From NCBI GenBank assembly GCA_003569145.1, contig BGOH01000004.1, positions 101,721 through 165,720 of the forward strand: a stretch of 64,000 nt of DNA, read 5' to 3'. The notes below the pieces were generated by a model. It did not search any database and was not told the origin of the DNA. It saw nothing but the letters and a program-made list of their open reading frames with translations. This stretch comes from Clavibacter sp. Lineage in GTDB: Bacteria > Actinomycetota > Actinomycetes > Nanopelagicales > Nanopelagicaceae. Both the position numbers and the translations under genes were made by a program. Of the stretch, positions 36,542 to 46,049 are shown piece by piece; positions within the stretch are counted from its first letter, which is position 1; the number at the start of each line of letters is the position of its first letter.

Positions 36542-37075
36542 GTGAGCGCCCGGAATGAACTGAAAGAAGAAATCCTAAAAAAAGCAGTAGTTCATGGCAA
36601 GGTCATTCTCTCTTCGGGAAAAGAAGCTGATTACTACGTCGACCTTCGACGAGTAACACTTGATTCAACTGCTGCGCCGCTTGTTGGCGAAGTGATGCTT
36701 GAGCTAACTAAAGATTTAGATTTTGAAGCAGTTGGTGGATTAACTCTGGGCGCAGACCCTGTTGCCACAGCGATGATGCATGTCGCTGCCCAAAAGGGGC
36801 GAAAAATAGATGCTTTTGTGGTGAGAAAAGCAGAAAAAGCTCATGGTCTACAAAGGCGCATTGAAGGCCCAGATGTTAAAGGAAGAAAAGTTTTGGCGGT
36901 CGAAGATACTTCAACTACAGGTGGCTCAGTTCTCACTGCGGTTGAAGCGCTCAAAGAAGCTGGCGCAATTGTTGTTGGTGTAGCAGTAATTGTTGAACGT
37001 GGAGCTAAAGATAAAGTGGAATCGGCAGGCTTTAAATATTTAGCCGCTTATCAACTCAGTGATCTTGGTCTGTAG
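36542..37075 (+). CDS. pyrE: Orotate phosphoribosyltransferase
   Basis: Makes orotidine 5'-phosphate in pyrimidine synthesis. The PRPP-binding motif appears as VLAVEDTSTTGGSVLTAVEA (core VEDTSTTGGS), preceded by GGLTLGADPVATAMM and KAEKAHGLQRRIEG. The 177-residue length is normal. It begins at GTG 36542, nine bases after hspR. The rest of the pyr pathway is not in this window. Confidence 0.94.
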   Translation: MSARNELKEEILKKAVVHGKVILSSGKEADYYVDLRRVTLDSTAAPLVGEVMLELTKDLDFEAVGGLTLGADPVATAMMHVAAQKGRKIDAFVVRKAEKAHGLQRRIEGPDVKGRKVLAVEDTSTTGGSVLTAVEALKEAGAIVVGVAVIVERGAKDKVESAGFKYLAAYQLSDLGL

Positions 37076-37700
37076 ATTCTCTTTTCTTTCTATCTTTTAA
37101 AAATTCAATTGCAATTGGAGCAAGGCTTAAAGCAATAATTAGCGCAACAATTGGAAGTAGATACTTATCAACGGAGCCCTCTAGCCGCTCTCCAAGTAAG
37201 TAGCCTGCAGTAATTAAGCTTACGGTCCAGATATAACTACCAATAATGTTCCAGATGAAAAATTTCTTTGCCGGGATACCGATGATTCCACAGAGGGGAT
37301 TAATTAAAGTTCGCACAAACGGAATGAAATGAGAGAGAATTAAAGCTTTTCCTAAACCATATTTCATCAGCCAGTGCTCAGTTTGCGCAACCCTTTCTTG
37401 ATTAAAAAACCTAGAATTAGGACGATCAAAGAATGGTCTTCCATACTTTGCCCCGAGCCAGTGACCACATTGCGAACCAATGGTGGCAGCAATTGGAGCC
37501 CAGATAAGCAATTGCACATAACTAAGTTGGTTTCCAAATATTTCTCTTGCAGTTCCTGATGCTGCTATTCCTGCCACAAAAAGCAGGGAGTCTCCAGGAA
37601 GAAGGAGCCCAAATAGAAGGCCAGTTTCAATAAATAAAGTTGCCAGAACCCCAAGGGTTCCAAGGGTGGCAACAATTTCCTTGGCATCTAAGGGATTCAC
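37056..37700 (-). CDS. DedA-family membrane protein
   Basis: A 214-residue DedA/VTT-domain protein. Helical segments surround the conserved ETGLLFGLLLPGDSLLFVAG, the H-W-x-G-x-x-x-G-R motif (HWLGAKYGR) and HFIPFVRTLINPLCGI. DedA proteins act in membrane homeostasis and some in lipid carrier recycling; the specific role here is unknown. It converges with pyrE with a 20-base overlap. Confidence 0.9.
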   Translation of the reverse strand: MNPLDAKEIVATLGTLGVLATLFIETGLLFGLLLPGDSLLFVAGIAASGTAREIFGNQLSYVQLLIWAPIAATIGSQCGHWLGAKYGRPFFDRPNSRFFNQERVAQTEHWLMKYGLGKALILSHFIPFVRTLINPLCGIIGIPAKKFFIWNIIGSYIWTVSLITAGYLLGERLEGSVDKYLLPIVALIIALSLAPIAIEFLKDRKKRESTDQDH

Positions 37701-37768
37701 AGCCTCACCCTAAGGGCTGATTTTCCGCCTTCTCCTTATTTATTAGTCCCCATTCACGCTCAAATTAG

Positions 37769-37852
37769 GTTTAGCAGGGGGTTTTGCGCCTAAACTGCGC
37801 TCCATTGTGCTCAGCGCCGACACAGGTGGCGCTGACCTGAGCAATCCAACGG
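37769..37852 (+). promoter_or_regulatory. Structured leader before the H+-pyrophosphatase gene
   Basis: A hairpin TCAGCGCC (37811-37818), loop GACACAGGT, GGCGCTGA (37828-37835) has eight perfect base pairs. An alternative outer pairing GCTCAG (37809-37814) with CTGAGC (37837-37842) is mutually exclusive with it. Upstream, GTTTAG (37769-37774) pairs with CTAAAC (37790-37795). The Shine-Dalgarno GGAG follows at 37851-37854. No known riboswitch class is recognised. The alternation of two pairings near the start suggests possible translational control, as inference only. Confidence 0.4.
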
Positions 37853-37859
37853 AGAAAAT

Positions 37860-40139
37860 ATGAGAGCCCTTTCAGCGGCCAACTCACTCGTGCAAGTCAC
37901 GGGTAGCAATCTCAATCTCGTTTATCTAGTTCTAGGTGTATCTCTAGTAGCACTTGCTATCGCCTGGGCGCTTCGCTCACAGGTATTAGCTGCATCTGCT
38001 GGAACACCAAAGATGCAAGAGATCGCAGCAGCGGTGCAAGAAGGAGCTGCGGCATATCTAGCCCGTCAATTTAAAACTCTCTCCTACTTTGTAGTTATTG
38101 TCTTTGTACTTCTATTTGCATTGCCAGGAGATATGGATGTAAAGATTGGTAGATCAATCTTCTTCCTAGTCGGCGCAGCATTTTCTGCCACTGTGGGATA
38201 TCAGGGAATGTGGCTTGCTGTTAGAGCAAATGTCAGAGTTGCAGAAGCGGCTCGTCAGGGATCTGCTGTCAATGCAGTACAGATTGCATTTAGAACTGGT
38301 GGAGTAGTTGGAATGCTAACCGTAGGTCTTGGCCTATTTGGAGCATCACTTGTTGTTGTTCTCTATCAGGCAGATGCGCCATCAGTTCTAGAAGGATTTG
38401 GTTTTGGCGCCGCGATGCTTGCCATGTTTATGCGCGTTGGTGGTGGAATCTTTACTAAAGCTGCCGATGTTGGAGCAGATCTAGTTGGTAAAGTTGAAAA
38501 GAATATTCCAGAAGATGACCCAAGAAATGCTGCAACAATTGCAGATAACGTTGGAGATAACGTTGGAGACTGCGCCGGTATGGCCGCAGATCTCTTTGAG
38601 TCATATGCAGTAACGCTTGTTGCAGCTCTGATTCTTGGTAAGGCTGGCTTTGGAGATATGGGCCTTGTATATCCTCTAATCGTTCCAGCAATTGGAATCT
38701 TGACTGCGATCCTTGGAATCTTCCTAACTCGTCTTCGTAGTTCAGATAAGAGCGCAATGAGCGCAATTAATCGCTCCTTCTATCTATCAGCCCTCATTTC
38801 AGCAGCCCTTGTCGGCCTTGCTACATATACCTATTTACCAAGCACTTTTGCGGCCCTTTCAGGCCTTGATGCCGCATTCCAATCTGAGGTTTCTATTAAT
38901 CCTAGAACCTTTGCATTTGGCGCAGTGGTTATTGGAATTGTTCTAGCTGCAGCAATTCAGATGCTAACTGGCTTCTTTACTGAAGTTGGTAAGCGTCCAG
39001 TAAATGATGTAGCAGCATCCTCACAAACAGGAGCGGCAACAGTAATTCTTGCTGGTGTTTCTGTTGGTTTTGAATCAGCGGTTTACTCAGCGCTATTAAT
39101 TGCTGCTGGTGTATTTGGAGCATATCTATTAGGTGGTGGCGTAATTGTTCTCTCGCTATTTGCTGTTGCCCTTGCTGGTTGCGGACTTCTAACAACCGTT
39201 GGCGTTATTGTGGCGATGGATACCTTCGGACCAATTTCAGATAATGCTCAAGGCATTGCTGAGATGTCTGGAGATGTAAAGGGTGAAGGCGCAAAGATTC
39301 TTACCTCACTTGATGCTGTTGGTAATACCACCAAGGCAATTACTAAGGGAATTGCAATTGCAACTGCTGTTCTTGCAGCAACTGCTCTCTTTGGAGCGTT
39401 TACTGATGCAATTAAGAATTCAGTTCTTGAGGCTGGCAAAGTTGTCGCAGATCAGGCAGCTCAGTTCCAAGGCGTACTTGATGTTGCTGATCCTAGAAAC
39501 TTAGTTGGATTAATTATTGGCGCATCTGTGGTATTTCTCTTCTCAGGCCTTGCTATCAATGCAGTATCACGAGCAGCAGGAGCTGTGGTGATGGAAGTAA
39601 GGAATCAATTCAAGATTCATCCTGGAATTATGAAGGGAACAGAAAAGCCTGATTATGCTCGAGTAGTTGATATCTGTACCCGTGATTCACTCCGCGAGCT
39701 TGCAACCCCAGGTCTTCTTGCAGTCTTTGCCCCAATTGCTGTTGGCTTTGGCCTTGGCGTTGGCGCACTTGGAGCTTATTTAGCAGGCTCAATTGGAACT
39801 GGAACCCTGATGGCGGTATTTCTTGCTAACTCTGGTGGAGCCTGGGATAACGCAAAGAAATTTGTTGAAGATGGTAACTATGGCGGCAAGGGCTCTGATG
39901 CTCACGCTGCAACAGTTATTGGCGACACTGTTGGTGATCCTTTTAAGGACACTGCAGGTCCTGCCATTAACCCACTTATCAAAGTGATGAACTTAGTTGG
40001 TCTTCTTATCACTCCAGCAATTGTTGCCTTTGCACTTGATGGCAATGAGAGAACTAGCCAGATAATTGCAGCTATTGCTGTAGCAATCATTATTGCAGCG
40101 CTTATTCGTAGTCGCCGCTCCTCAACAATGATTGGCTAA
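37860..40139 (+). CDS. hppA: Membrane proton-translocating pyrophosphatase (K+-independent type)
   Basis: Hydrolyses pyrophosphate and pumps protons. About 16 hydrophobic helices lie in 759 residues. Core motifs are DVGADLVGKVEKNIPEDDPRNAATIADNVGDNVGDCAGM (cited by its parts DVGADLVGK and DNVGDNVGDCAGM) and the C-terminal DTVGDPFKDTAGPAINPLIK (core GDPFKDTAGP). The discriminating motif reads GNTTKAITKG, with Lys at 492 and Thr at 495, the pattern of K+-independent H+-PPases rather than Ala/Gly of K+-dependent or Na+-pumping ones. It is single-gene, between DedA and topA, with a structured leader. Confidence 0.96.
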   Translation: MRALSAANSLVQVTGSNLNLVYLVLGVSLVALAIAWALRSQVLAASAGTPKMQEIAAAVQEGAAAYLARQFKTLSYFVVIVFVLLFALPGDMDVKIGRSIFFLVGAAFSATVGYQGMWLAVRANVRVAEAARQGSAVNAVQIAFRTGGVVGMLTVGLGLFGASLVVVLYQADAPSVLEGFGFGAAMLAMFMRVGGGIFTKAADVGADLVGKVEKNIPEDDPRNAATIADNVGDNVGDCAGMAADLFESYAVTLVAALILGKAGFGDMGLVYPLIVPAIGILTAILGIFLTRLRSSDKSAMSAINRSFYLSALISAALVGLATYTYLPSTFAALSGLDAAFQSEVSINPRTFAFGAVVIGIVLAAAIQMLTGFFTEVGKRPVNDVAASSQTGAATVILAGVSVGFESAVYSALLIAAGVFGAYLLGGGVIVLSLFAVALAGCGLLTTVGVIVAMDTFGPISDNAQGIAEMSGDVKGEGAKILTSLDAVGNTTKAITKGIAIATAVLAATALFGAFTDAIKNSVLEAGKVVADQAAQFQGVLDVADPRNLVGLIIGASVVFLFSGLAINAVSRAAGAVVMEVRNQFKIHPGIMKGTEKPDYARVVDICTRDSLRELATPGLLAVFAPIAVGFGLGVGALGAYLAGSIGTGTLMAVFLANSGGAWDNAKKFVEDGNYGGKGSDAHAATVIGDTVGDPFKDTAGPAINPLIKVMNLVGLLITPAIVAFALDGNERTSQIIAAIAVAIIIAALIRSRRSSTMIG

Positions 40140-40144
40140 ATCAT

Positions 40145-42871
40145 TTGGCAAAAAACTTAAAGAAGCTGGTGATTGTTGAATCACCAGCAAAGGCTAGAAA
40201 AATTGGTGGATATCTCGGCGATGATTACATCGTCGAGGCCTCCATTGGCCACATCAGAGATCTGCCGCAGCGCGCTGCTGATATCCCAAAGGAAGTAAAG
40301 AAGTTTGCCTGGTCGCGCGAAGGCGTTGATATTGAAAATGGCTTTGCTCCTCTCTATGTAATAAATCCAGATAAGAGAGCAAAGGTTGCTGAGTTAAAAG
40401 AGCTACTCAAAGAATCTGATGAGTTAATCCTTGCAACAGATGAAGACCGTGAGGGCGAAGCAATTGCCTGGCACTTAATGGAAATCTTGAAACCAAAGGT
40501 TCCAGTAAAGCGAATGGTCTTTAATGAGATTACTAAGGAAGCAATTTTAAAGGCAGTAAATGAAACCAGAGATATCGATGAGCGCTTGGTTGATGCTCAA
40601 GAAACAAGAAGAGTATTAGATCGCCTCTTTGGATATCGCCTCTCCCCTGTGCTCTGGAAGAAAGTAATGCCAAGGATTTCAGCAGGGCGAGTTCAATCAG
40701 TGGCAACTAGGCTAATCGTTGAAAAAGAGCGCGAGAGAATGGCTTTTATCACCTCATCTTGGTGGGATTTAACTGCGCAAACTGATCAGAACTTCACAGC
40801 GCGGCTAATTTCTGTAGATGATAAGCGCCTTGCCACAACTAATGATTTTGATTCAAATGGCTCCTTAAAAGAGAAGAACGCATCGAGCATTCTCCTTCTT
40901 GACCAAGGCTCTGCTGAAAAGCTAACAAATTCTCTTGAAGGCAAGAAGTTAACAGTTAAATCAATTGAAGATTCACCAAGAACAGAGCGACCAAAGCCTC
41001 CCTTTACTACCTCCACAATGCAGCAAGATGCTGGATCACGCCTTGGCTGGGGAGCGCAATTAACAATGCGTATTGCGCAGAGCCTTTATGAAGGTGGCTT
41101 CATTACCTATATGCGAACAGACTCTGTCAATCTTTCACAGACTGCAATTAGCGCTGCGCGAAGCGCTGCGCAATCTCTCTATGGCAAAGACCATATTCCA
41201 GAGAGTCCCAGATTTTATGAAGGTAAAACAAAGAATGCTCAAGAGGCTCATGAAGCAATTCGCCCTGCGGGAGATTCTTTTAAGACGCCAGGTGAGCTTG
41301 CTCCTGAATTAACTCGTGATCAGTTAGCTCTATATGATCTAATTTGGAAACGCACTGTTGCATCACAGATGGCTGATGCTAAGAAGATGCAAGCAAGAGT
41401 TGATTTTGATGTGACTACCTCTGATGGAAAGGCTTGTGTATTTAGAGCTAACGGCAGCGTCATCACATTCCCAGGATTTCTTGCAGCTTATGAAGATGTA
41501 AGCGATGAAAAAAGTGATGATGAAGGCGATAAACGCCTTCCACCGATGAAGATTGGGCAGGATGTTTTAGCAACCAAATACTTATGTGAGGGCCATGAAA
41601 CTAAACCGCCAGCTCGTTATACCGAACCTACTCTGGTAAAAAAGCTAGAAGAGCTCGGCATTGGACGGCCATCAACTTTTGCCTCCATTATTCAAACTAT
41701 TCAAGATCGCGGTTATGTGGTCAAAAGAGGCAGAGCGCTAGTGCCAACATTTCTTGCATTTTCAGTCACTGGCCTACTTGAACAGCACTTTGCAAAGTTA
41801 GTTGACTATGAATTCACCGCATCAATGGAAGAAGATTTAGACCGAATTGCAAACGGTGAGGAGGACAGACTCAATTGGTTAACTAAATTCTTCTTTGGAC
41901 ATGATGGCCAGCCGGGCTTGCAAGATTTAGCAGCAGATCTGGGCGCAATTGATGCGCAGCAAATAAACACCATGAAGATGGGCGAAAATATTGAGATTCG
42001 TGTTGGCAGGTATGGTGCATATCTTCAAGAAGGCATCGGCGATGATCGAAAGTTTGCCAACATCCCAGAAGGACTAGCTCCAGATGAGTTAACTCTTCAA
42101 AAGGCAATCGAATTATTAGCTGCTCCTTCAGGTGAGCGAGAGCTTGGAGTTGATCCAAGTAGCGGACTTCAAGTAATTGCAAAATCTGGACGCTTTGGCC
42201 CATACATAACCGAGGTCTTTCCTGAAGTAATTAATGAAGATGGAAAGAAACCAAGAAAGAAGAAGGATGCGCCAACTCCAAAAACAGCATCACTTCTTTC
42301 AACAATGAGCTTAGACACCATCACTATGGATGATGCTTTAAAACTTTTATCTCTGCCAAGAGTTCTTGGAACTGATAGCGAAACAGGAGAAGAAATCACT
42401 GTGCAAAACGGTCGCTATGGGCCGTATTTAAAACGTGGAACAGATTCAAGGACTTTAACTAGTGAAGATGAGTTATTCTCAATCAATCTAGAGCAGGCAG
42501 TAGATATCTACAAACAACCAAAGGTTAGGCGTCGCGGTGTTGCTAAGCCTCCACTTAAGGAGTTGGGCGCTGATCCTGAAACAAAGAGAGCAATCATTAT
42601 TAAAGATGGTCGATTCGGAATGTATGTAACAGATGGTGAAACCAATGCCACACTGCGCCGAGGCGACACAGTCGAAGCGATGACGGTAGAGAGAGCTTTA
42701 GAACTTCTTGCGGGACGACGCGCTTGGGAGATTGAAAACGGTGGAGTAAGCAAGAAGCCTAAACGGGCCAAGAAGAGCGCCCCAACCCTTACTGAGAAAA
42801 CTATTAAAGGAGCTGGCTCTAAGCGCAAAGCAAAGAAGTCAGCCAGCGGTAAGTCAAAAAAAGATAAGTAA
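40145..42871 (+). CDS. topA: DNA topoisomerase I
   Basis: Type IA topoisomerase that relaxes negative supercoils. The Toprim domain has VIVESPAKARKIGGYLG and ATDEDREGEAIAWHL; the catalytic Tyr is in FITYMRTDSVNLS. The C-terminus has four Gly-Arg-Tyr/Phe-Gly repeats (GRYGAYL, GRFGPYI, GRYGPYL, GRFGMYV) and a Lys-rich tail instead of zinc fingers, the actinobacterial form. The TTG start at 40145, six bases after hppA, gives MAKNLKKLVIVES. The 908 residues are continuous. The order topA-tmk-holB is typical of Actinobacteria. Confidence 0.96.
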   Translation: MAKNLKKLVIVESPAKARKIGGYLGDDYIVEASIGHIRDLPQRAADIPKEVKKFAWSREGVDIENGFAPLYVINPDKRAKVAELKELLKESDELILATDEDREGEAIAWHLMEILKPKVPVKRMVFNEITKEAILKAVNETRDIDERLVDAQETRRVLDRLFGYRLSPVLWKKVMPRISAGRVQSVATRLIVEKERERMAFITSSWWDLTAQTDQNFTARLISVDDKRLATTNDFDSNGSLKEKNASSILLLDQGSAEKLTNSLEGKKLTVKSIEDSPRTERPKPPFTTSTMQQDAGSRLGWGAQLTMRIAQSLYEGGFITYMRTDSVNLSQTAISAARSAAQSLYGKDHIPESPRFYEGKTKNAQEAHEAIRPAGDSFKTPGELAPELTRDQLALYDLIWKRTVASQMADAKKMQARVDFDVTTSDGKACVFRANGSVITFPGFLAAYEDVSDEKSDDEGDKRLPPMKIGQDVLATKYLCEGHETKPPARYTEPTLVKKLEELGIGRPSTFASIIQTIQDRGYVVKRGRALVPTFLAFSVTGLLEQHFAKLVDYEFTASMEEDLDRIANGEEDRLNWLTKFFFGHDGQPGLQDLAADLGAIDAQQINTMKMGENIEIRVGRYGAYLQEGIGDDRKFANIPEGLAPDELTLQKAIELLAAPSGERELGVDPSSGLQVIAKSGRFGPYITEVFPEVINEDGKKPRKKKDAPTPKTASLLSTMSLDTITMDDALKLLSLPRVLGTDSETGEEITVQNGRYGPYLKRGTDSRTLTSEDELFSINLEQAVDIYKQPKVRRRGVAKPPLKELGADPETKRAIIIKDGRFGMYVTDGETNATLRRGDTVEAMTVERALELLAGRRAWEIENGGVSKKPKRAKKSAPTLTEKTIKGAGSKRKAKKSASGKSKKDK

Positions 42872-42884
42872 TAGGCTTACATCT

Positions 42885-44891
42885 ATGGGCAATTCAATTC
42901 CGGATCAGCTATCGCCAGCTGCGGGTATTCGCAATAACGTTATGGCCATTCCGGCGTTTCGAAAGCTTTGGAATGCGATGGCTTTTTCATCCTTTGGTGA
43001 TTGGTTAGGTCTTCTTGCCACAACTGCGCTAGCACAGCAATTATCCGGCGGCGATTATGCAACAGCAAACTTTGCAATAGCTGGAGTTTTCATCGCCCGA
43101 CTTCTACCTTCAGTGATTCTTGGCCCACTAGCAGGAGTTATTGCTGACAAGTTTGATCGCAAAAAAGTAATGGTGATTGGCGACATATTCCGAGCTCTAT
43201 TATTTATATCAATACCGATTGTAGGAAATTATTTCTGGCTCTATACCGCAACGGTTCTAATTGAGTGCATAACGCTATTTTGGAGCCCTGCAAAAGATGC
43301 GACTATGCCGAATTTGGTTCCAAAAAATAAACTTGAGAGCGCTAATCAGATGACGCTTCTTGCATCTTATGGAAGTGCCCCTTTTGCGGCCCTTACCTTC
43401 ACGCTATTAACAGTGTTTATTACTGGAATTAGTGCTGCATTTAATCTTGGTTCAAACTCAGCTGTTGATTTGGCGCTATTTATAAATGCACTCTCTTTTC
43501 TCTTTAGCGCATTTACAGTAAGTCAAATGGATATTCCTAAAGAGCATTTAAAGAAAGGAGAGGTTTCAAGTTCGCTACTTGCATCACTTGTTGATGGAGG
43601 AAAATTCTTATCCTCTTCTAAAGTAATCAGAGGCCTCATTTTTGGTCTTCTCGGTGCATTCGTTGCAGCCGGTGCTGTAATTGGCCTAGCTAGAACCTTT
43701 GTAGGTGATCTGGCAGGTGGTGATGCTGCCTATGGAATTTTATTTAGCGCTGTTTTCACAGGCCTTGCTATTGGTATTGCGCTCGGGCCTAAAGTCTTCG
43801 CCCAGTTTTCAAGAAGACGCTTGTTTGGAGCAGCGCTAAGTGTTGCGGGATTTTTATTGGTTGTGCTTTCTCTGCTTCAAAACCTAGTCCTTGCAGTCTT
43901 TGTTGTAGTACTTCTAGGTTTATTTTCAGGAGTTTCCTGGGTCACTGGATTTACGATGATTGGGATGGAAGTCTCTGATGAGCTGCGCGGAAGAGTATTT
44001 GCCTTCACTCAATCACTAGTACGCATCTCACTTGTTGGAGTTCTTGCAATCTCGCCTTTAGTTGCGGCAGCAATTGGCGAGCATCAATTCAATTTTGGCG
44101 AAGTTCAACTTACCTACAATGGAGCAGCATTTACCATGCTTGGTGGGGGAATTATTGCAATGCTAGTTGGGCTGCTTTCCTATCAACAGATGAAAGATCG
44201 GCCAGGAGTTTCATTCTGGAGCGATGTTGTTAATGCATTCAAAGGCGAACTTGGCTCAATTACCTCTCCAAAAACCGATGGACTCTTTATATCTTTTGAA
44301 GGTGGAGAGGGTTCTGGCAAATCAACCCAATCAAAATTATTAAAAGAGTGGTTTGAAAATGAGGGTAAATCTGTAGTTCTAAGTAGAGAGCCAGGCGGCA
44401 CAGATTTAGGTAAGAATTTAAGAAAGATACTTCTTGATAATGACACCGGAAATATCTCCCCAAGATCTGAGGCGCTTTTATATGCAGCCGATAGAGCTCA
44501 CCATGTTTATTCACTAATACGCCCCGCTCTTGAGCGCGGGGATGTTGTCATTACCGACCGATACTTTGACTCCTCTATTGCCTATCAAGGAGCTGGTCGA
44601 ATCTTGTCACCTAATGAAGTAGCTCGTATTAATCGCTGGGCAACAGAATCTCTCTTCCCAACCCTAACCATTATCTTGGATCAACCAGCCGATATTGGAC
44701 TATCGCGAATAAAGAGCGCCGATAGATTAGAGAGTGAATCAATTGATTTTCACAATAGAGTCAGACAAGAGTATCTGCAGTTAGCAGCGGTAGACCCTGA
44801 GCGATACCTAGTTATAGATGCCAGAAAACCAATTATTGAAATTCACCAAGAGATAACATCTCGAATTACTGAACTATCAAAGAAGAGATAA
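42885..44891 (+). CDS. tmk: MFS transporter-thymidylate kinase fusion
   Basis: The first about 450 residues are an MFS-type membrane domain (FADKFDRKKVMV-like motif A, here GVIADKFDRKK). The last about 205 residues are a complete dTMP kinase, which makes dTDP for DNA synthesis: P-loop FEGGEGSGKSTQ, SREPGGTDLGK, the DRY motif VVITDRYFDSSIAYQGAGR and the lid IKSADRLESE. There is no stop or restart between them. This fusion is known from Streptomyces and relatives. The role of the membrane half is unknown. It overlaps holB by one base. Confidence 0.93.
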   Translation: MGNSIPDQLSPAAGIRNNVMAIPAFRKLWNAMAFSSFGDWLGLLATTALAQQLSGGDYATANFAIAGVFIARLLPSVILGPLAGVIADKFDRKKVMVIGDIFRALLFISIPIVGNYFWLYTATVLIECITLFWSPAKDATMPNLVPKNKLESANQMTLLASYGSAPFAALTFTLLTVFITGISAAFNLGSNSAVDLALFINALSFLFSAFTVSQMDIPKEHLKKGEVSSSLLASLVDGGKFLSSSKVIRGLIFGLLGAFVAAGAVIGLARTFVGDLAGGDAAYGILFSAVFTGLAIGIALGPKVFAQFSRRRLFGAALSVAGFLLVVLSLLQNLVLAVFVVVLLGLFSGVSWVTGFTMIGMEVSDELRGRVFAFTQSLVRISLVGVLAISPLVAAAIGEHQFNFGEVQLTYNGAAFTMLGGGIIAMLVGLLSYQQMKDRPGVSFWSDVVNAFKGELGSITSPKTDGLFISFEGGEGSGKSTQSKLLKEWFENEGKSVVLSREPGGTDLGKNLRKILLDNDTGNISPRSEALLYAADRAHHVYSLIRPALERGDVVITDRYFDSSIAYQGAGRILSPNEVARINRWATESLFPTLTIILDQPADIGLSRIKSADRLESESIDFHNRVRQEYLQLAAVDPERYLVIDARKPIIEIHQEITSRITELSKKR

Positions 44892-46030
44892 TGAGCGTTT
44901 TTGATTCACTGGTAGGCCAGAGCGAGGTAGTTGAGAGACTCAAATTAGCAATTAACGCTGCAAAGAGCGGAAGTTCTTCACAACAAATGGTCCACTCCTG
45001 GCTCTTTGTTGGGCCGCCCGGTTCTGGTCGATCAAATGCTGCCATAGCTTTTGCTGCAGCTCTGGTCTGCAGTGAAAGTGGTTGTGGTTTGTGTAGAGAT
45101 TGCCAGACAGTTCTTGCTGGCACACATATTGATGTTGAGAGATTTAATCCCACCGGATTATCAATAAAAGCCGAAGAGGTTCGGGAATTGATAGCAAGAT
45201 CTGCTTGGTCACCATCAGTTGGTTCTTGGCGAATTGTTATTATTGAAGATGCTGATAGATTAACTGAGACTGCAGCCAATGCGCTATTAAAGACGATTGA
45301 AGAACCAGAGACTCATACACTTTGGCTCTTGTGTGCTCCTACTTTAAGTGATGTATCGGTAACTATTCGATCCAGATGTAGGCATCTTCAACTGCGAACT
45401 CCATCAAAGGCAAGTGTTGAAGAATTTCTTCTAGCAAATACGAGCGTTGATTCAAAGACTGCAGCTTTTGCAGCTCGAGTTTCCCAAGGACATATCGGAC
45501 GCGCTCGATTTATTGCAACAAATCAAGATGCTCAATCAAGAAGAAAGCAGATACTTTCTCTAGCTTTCTCATTAAAAGATATCGATTCCTGTTTTAAAGC
45601 AGCTTCGCATCTTTTAGATATTGCTCAAGAACAGGCTGAGAGCGAAAATTCGGAGCGAGATAGTAAAGAGCTAAAGCAATTACAAGATGCCTATCAAGGA
45701 ACAGGGCGCTCACTTGTCTCCGGGGGCTCAAAAGCAATCAAAGATTTGGAAAAAGAACAAAAGTCAGCTGCAACTAGGTCAGTGCGCGATAACTTAGATA
45801 GCGCTCTTTTAGATATTGCCACTATCTACCGAGATGTATTGGTGGTTCAAAGCGGCAGCGATGAGATTCTAAATATTGATTTGAAGGCCGAGGTCGCAGA
45901 ATTTGCCAGCACAAGTACTCCTAAGCGCAGTATTGAGCGGATCGAAGCGTTACTAGAGGCCCGGATAAACCTTGGGCGTAACTCAGCCCCCCTTTCTACC
46001 CTTGAGGCTCTGTTTTGCGCTTTGAAGTAG
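44891..46030 (+). CDS. holB: DNA polymerase III subunit delta'
   Basis: Part of the clamp loader that places the beta sliding clamp on DNA. The AAA+ fold has a degraded P-loop GPPGSGRSN (Arg instead of the catalytic Lys), as expected for the non-hydrolysing delta' subunit. A four-Cys zinc knuckle sits at SESGCGLCRDC with a preceding Cys, and the SRC motif is in TIRSRCRHL. The C-terminal collar is helical. The 379-residue length fits. It is the third gene of topA-tmk-holB. Confidence 0.94.
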   Translation: MSVFDSLVGQSEVVERLKLAINAAKSGSSSQQMVHSWLFVGPPGSGRSNAAIAFAAALVCSESGCGLCRDCQTVLAGTHIDVERFNPTGLSIKAEEVRELIARSAWSPSVGSWRIVIIEDADRLTETAANALLKTIEEPETHTLWLLCAPTLSDVSVTIRSRCRHLQLRTPSKASVEEFLLANTSVDSKTAAFAARVSQGHIGRARFIATNQDAQSRRKQILSLAFSLKDIDSCFKAASHLLDIAQEQAESENSERDSKELKQLQDAYQGTGRSLVSGGSKAIKDLEKEQKSAATRSVRDNLDSALLDIATIYRDVLVVQSGSDEILNIDLKAEVAEFASTSTPKRSIERIEALLEARINLGRNSAPLSTLEALFCALK

Positions 46031-46049
46031 CTTTCGGCATTATCGGCAC

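Noticed and set aside
38455..39504. Leu/Gln-rich open frames on both strands across hppA
   Set aside because: They are shadows of the hydrophobic coding sequence of hppA, with low-complexity composition and no start signals.
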